Below, piece by piece: positions 63,021 to 64,000 of a stretch of DNA of 64,000 nt (positions within the stretch are counted from its first letter, which is position 1; each line of letters opens with the position of its first letter). The notes beneath the pieces were generated by a model, which saw only the letters and a list, made by a program, of their open reading frames with translations, was not told the origin of the DNA and made no database searches. The stretch spans positions 1,798,001 through 1,862,000 of the forward strand of contig NZ_JACHBL010000001.1 in NCBI RefSeq assembly GCF_014200305.1, written 5' to 3'. Both the position numbers and the translations under genes were made by a program. This DNA is from Neomicrococcus lactis. Its GTDB lineage: Bacteria > Actinomycetota > Actinomycetes > Actinomycetales > Micrococcaceae.

Positions 63021-64000
63021 TCAGGCTGTCTGCGGCTTCGCGTCACCGATGGCGTTGAGGCCTTCGGGAATCGTGCCGTTGATGTAGAAGTCGCCGAGGC
63101 TTCGGGTTCGGAACGCAATCGGGTTGTGCGTCGCCACCGTCTGAGCGTTCCGCCAAAAGCGGTCTAGCCCCTTACTGGTGCTCGTTGCCGATGCGCCAAC
63201 AGTCAAGAACAGGGCCTGAGCGGCATCAAGTGAGAGCTCCGGGACAATGATCTGCGCAGCTTCAACGGCCACTTCGCCCCGGTACGCACCACTGACATCG
63301 CCCGTTTCCAGAGCTTCGTTAAGAGCTGTATCGAGCTCTCGACCAGTAGCCAGCACCGTCGATTCCGCAGCGAACGCCTTGGCAGCAATGCGTCCAATTT
63401 CAGACTGAATCAATGGATCCTCACGGAACGGCAAGCCACTGCCTGTGTTGAACGTGCGCTGGCGCTTTAACACCAGCTCCGCCGCAGCGTCTCGAGCACC
63501 TCTCGCAATGCCGGCCAGCACAGCCAGCAAGACGTACTGGAAGAATGCGGCTTCGGTAATGGCCGGAAGCGTTCCAATAGTGCGTTCAAAGATCAGGTTT
63601 TCTGGGATCACGACGTCCTCGAAAACCGTAGTTCCAGTACCAGTGAGCTTTTGGCCAAAGCCGTCCCAGTCATCAAAAACAGAGACGCCTAGCGCATTGA
63701 TCGGCACCAAGACGAACGAACGTCCTTCGCGACCGTCGACAGCTACGGATACTCGCGTGTAGTCGGAGAACACGGTGCCCGTGGAGTAAAACTTTTCGCC
63801 ATTGAGGCGCCAGGTTCCGTCAAGCGCCCGAGTGAGCTTGGTGTTGAGCGTTCCGATGACGTTTCCGCCCTTTTCCGTGGACGCGTTTCCTACCGTTTCG
63901 CCCTGAAGGATGCGGCCGTACCATTCCGAACGGCGGGCCGGATCGAAGAATCGAACCGACTCCACGAAGCCCAAGTGCGAACGGTACAAGTGCGCCACGT
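63021..64000 (-). CDS. Acyl-CoA dehydrogenase-like flavin monooxygenase (partial, N-terminus missing)
   Basis: The gene runs off the right edge; about 326 C-terminal residues are visible, ending at 63021. The sequence resembles the acyl-CoA dehydrogenase-like monooxygenases of the DszC/SfnB type: NGEKFYSTGTVFSDYTRVSV, GFGQKLTGTGTTVFEDVVIP and the C-terminal helix bundle with SATSTSKGLDRFWRNAQTVA and THNPIAFRTRSLGD. Such enzymes take reduced FMN from a partner reductase and attack sulfur compounds or similar. A full-length member would be about 400 residues. The substrate cannot be told. Confidence 0.85.
   Translation of the reverse strand, partial: VAHLYRSHLGFVESVRFFDPARRSEWYGRILQGETVGNASTEKGGNVIGTLNTKLTRALDGTWRLNGEKFYSTGTVFSDYTRVSVAVDGREGRSFVLVPINALGVSVFDDWDGFGQKLTGTGTTVFEDVVIPENLIFERTIGTLPAITEAAFFQYVLLAVLAGIARGARDAAAELVLKRQRTFNTGSGLPFREDPLIQSEIGRIAAKAFAAESTVLATGRELDTALNEALETGDVSGAYRGEVAVEAAQIIVPELSLDAAQALFLTVGASATSTSKGLDRFWRNAQTVATHNPIAFRTRSLGDFYINGTIPEGLNAIGDAKPQTA

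Overview
The window looks like chromosomal DNA of a high-GC Gram-positive bacterium, most likely a member of the family Micrococcaceae (the Arthrobacter side of the Actinomycetota). The reasons are the gene order tRNA-Ser / small SRP RNA / dnaX / recR, the RamB-aceA-aceB glyoxylate locus, an aspartokinase with an internal beta-subunit start, purS-purQ-purL, a DtxR-type iron box, and Excalibur, LytR_C and DUF2236 proteins. The genus cannot be fixed from sequence alone.

Layout. 0-5.8 kb: tail of a Pro/Ala-rich protein, a large unrecognised protein, a wall-anchored 5'-nucleotidase, a small acidic protein and a DCC-family oxidoreductase. 5.8-9.9 kb: ferric iron ABC transporter under a DtxR/IdeR-like box. 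9.9-14.6 kb: ramB divergent from aceA-aceB (glyoxylate shunt). 14.7-18.9 kb: locus A, a minus-strand operon of a circular-bacteriocin-like precursor, a 12-TM-type permease, an ABC ATPase, a SpoIIM/DUF95 protein and two small membrane proteins. 19-26.2 kb: Excalibur lipoprotein, SRPBCC proteins, FrnE-type DsbA protein, LytR_C protein, 2-oxoglutarate oxygenase, hydroxyisobutyrate-type dehydrogenase, DUF1697 protein and a broken NmrA-like gene. 26.2-36.3 kb: tRNA-Ser, SRP RNA, gluQRS, 2-hydroxyacid dehydrogenase, dnaX, recR, an ABC-2 exporter and lysC. 36.3-42.4 kb: FBP_C and YchJ zinc proteins, a large secreted subtilase, a conserved actinobacterial protein and an SSI-like inhibitor lipoprotein. 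42.4-49.2 kb: locus B, a second circular-bacteriocin-like operon with precursor, SpoIIM/DUF95 protein, Yip1-like protein, small membrane protein, permease, ATPase and a possible immunity peptide, beside a LuxR-type response regulator, a divergent histidine kinase and an unlisted 39-codon peptide gene ending in Cys-Tyr-Leu-Phe-Gly-Cys. 49.3-64 kb: purSQL, IclR regulator, CtpE-like P-type ATPase, a DUF559-like gene between copies of a long palindromic repeat, DUF2236/ABM pair, and assorted metabolic and membrane genes ending in a truncated acyl-CoA-dehydrogenase-like gene.

The most notable content is the pair of circular-bacteriocin-type loci. Both encode a short hydrophobic precursor, a SpoIIM/DUF95 protein (the usual marker of circular bacteriocin biosynthesis), an ABC ATPase, a 550-560 residue membrane protein and Yip1-like or small membrane proteins, but in different gene order. 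Their precursor promoter regions share a TCTATT-N4/5-CTAAT element at a similar distance from the start codon. Locus B lies next to a two-component system and a candidate peptide signal, which suggests a peptide-controlled circuit that might act on both operons. This is inference from sequence and context; peptide structure and activity are unproven.
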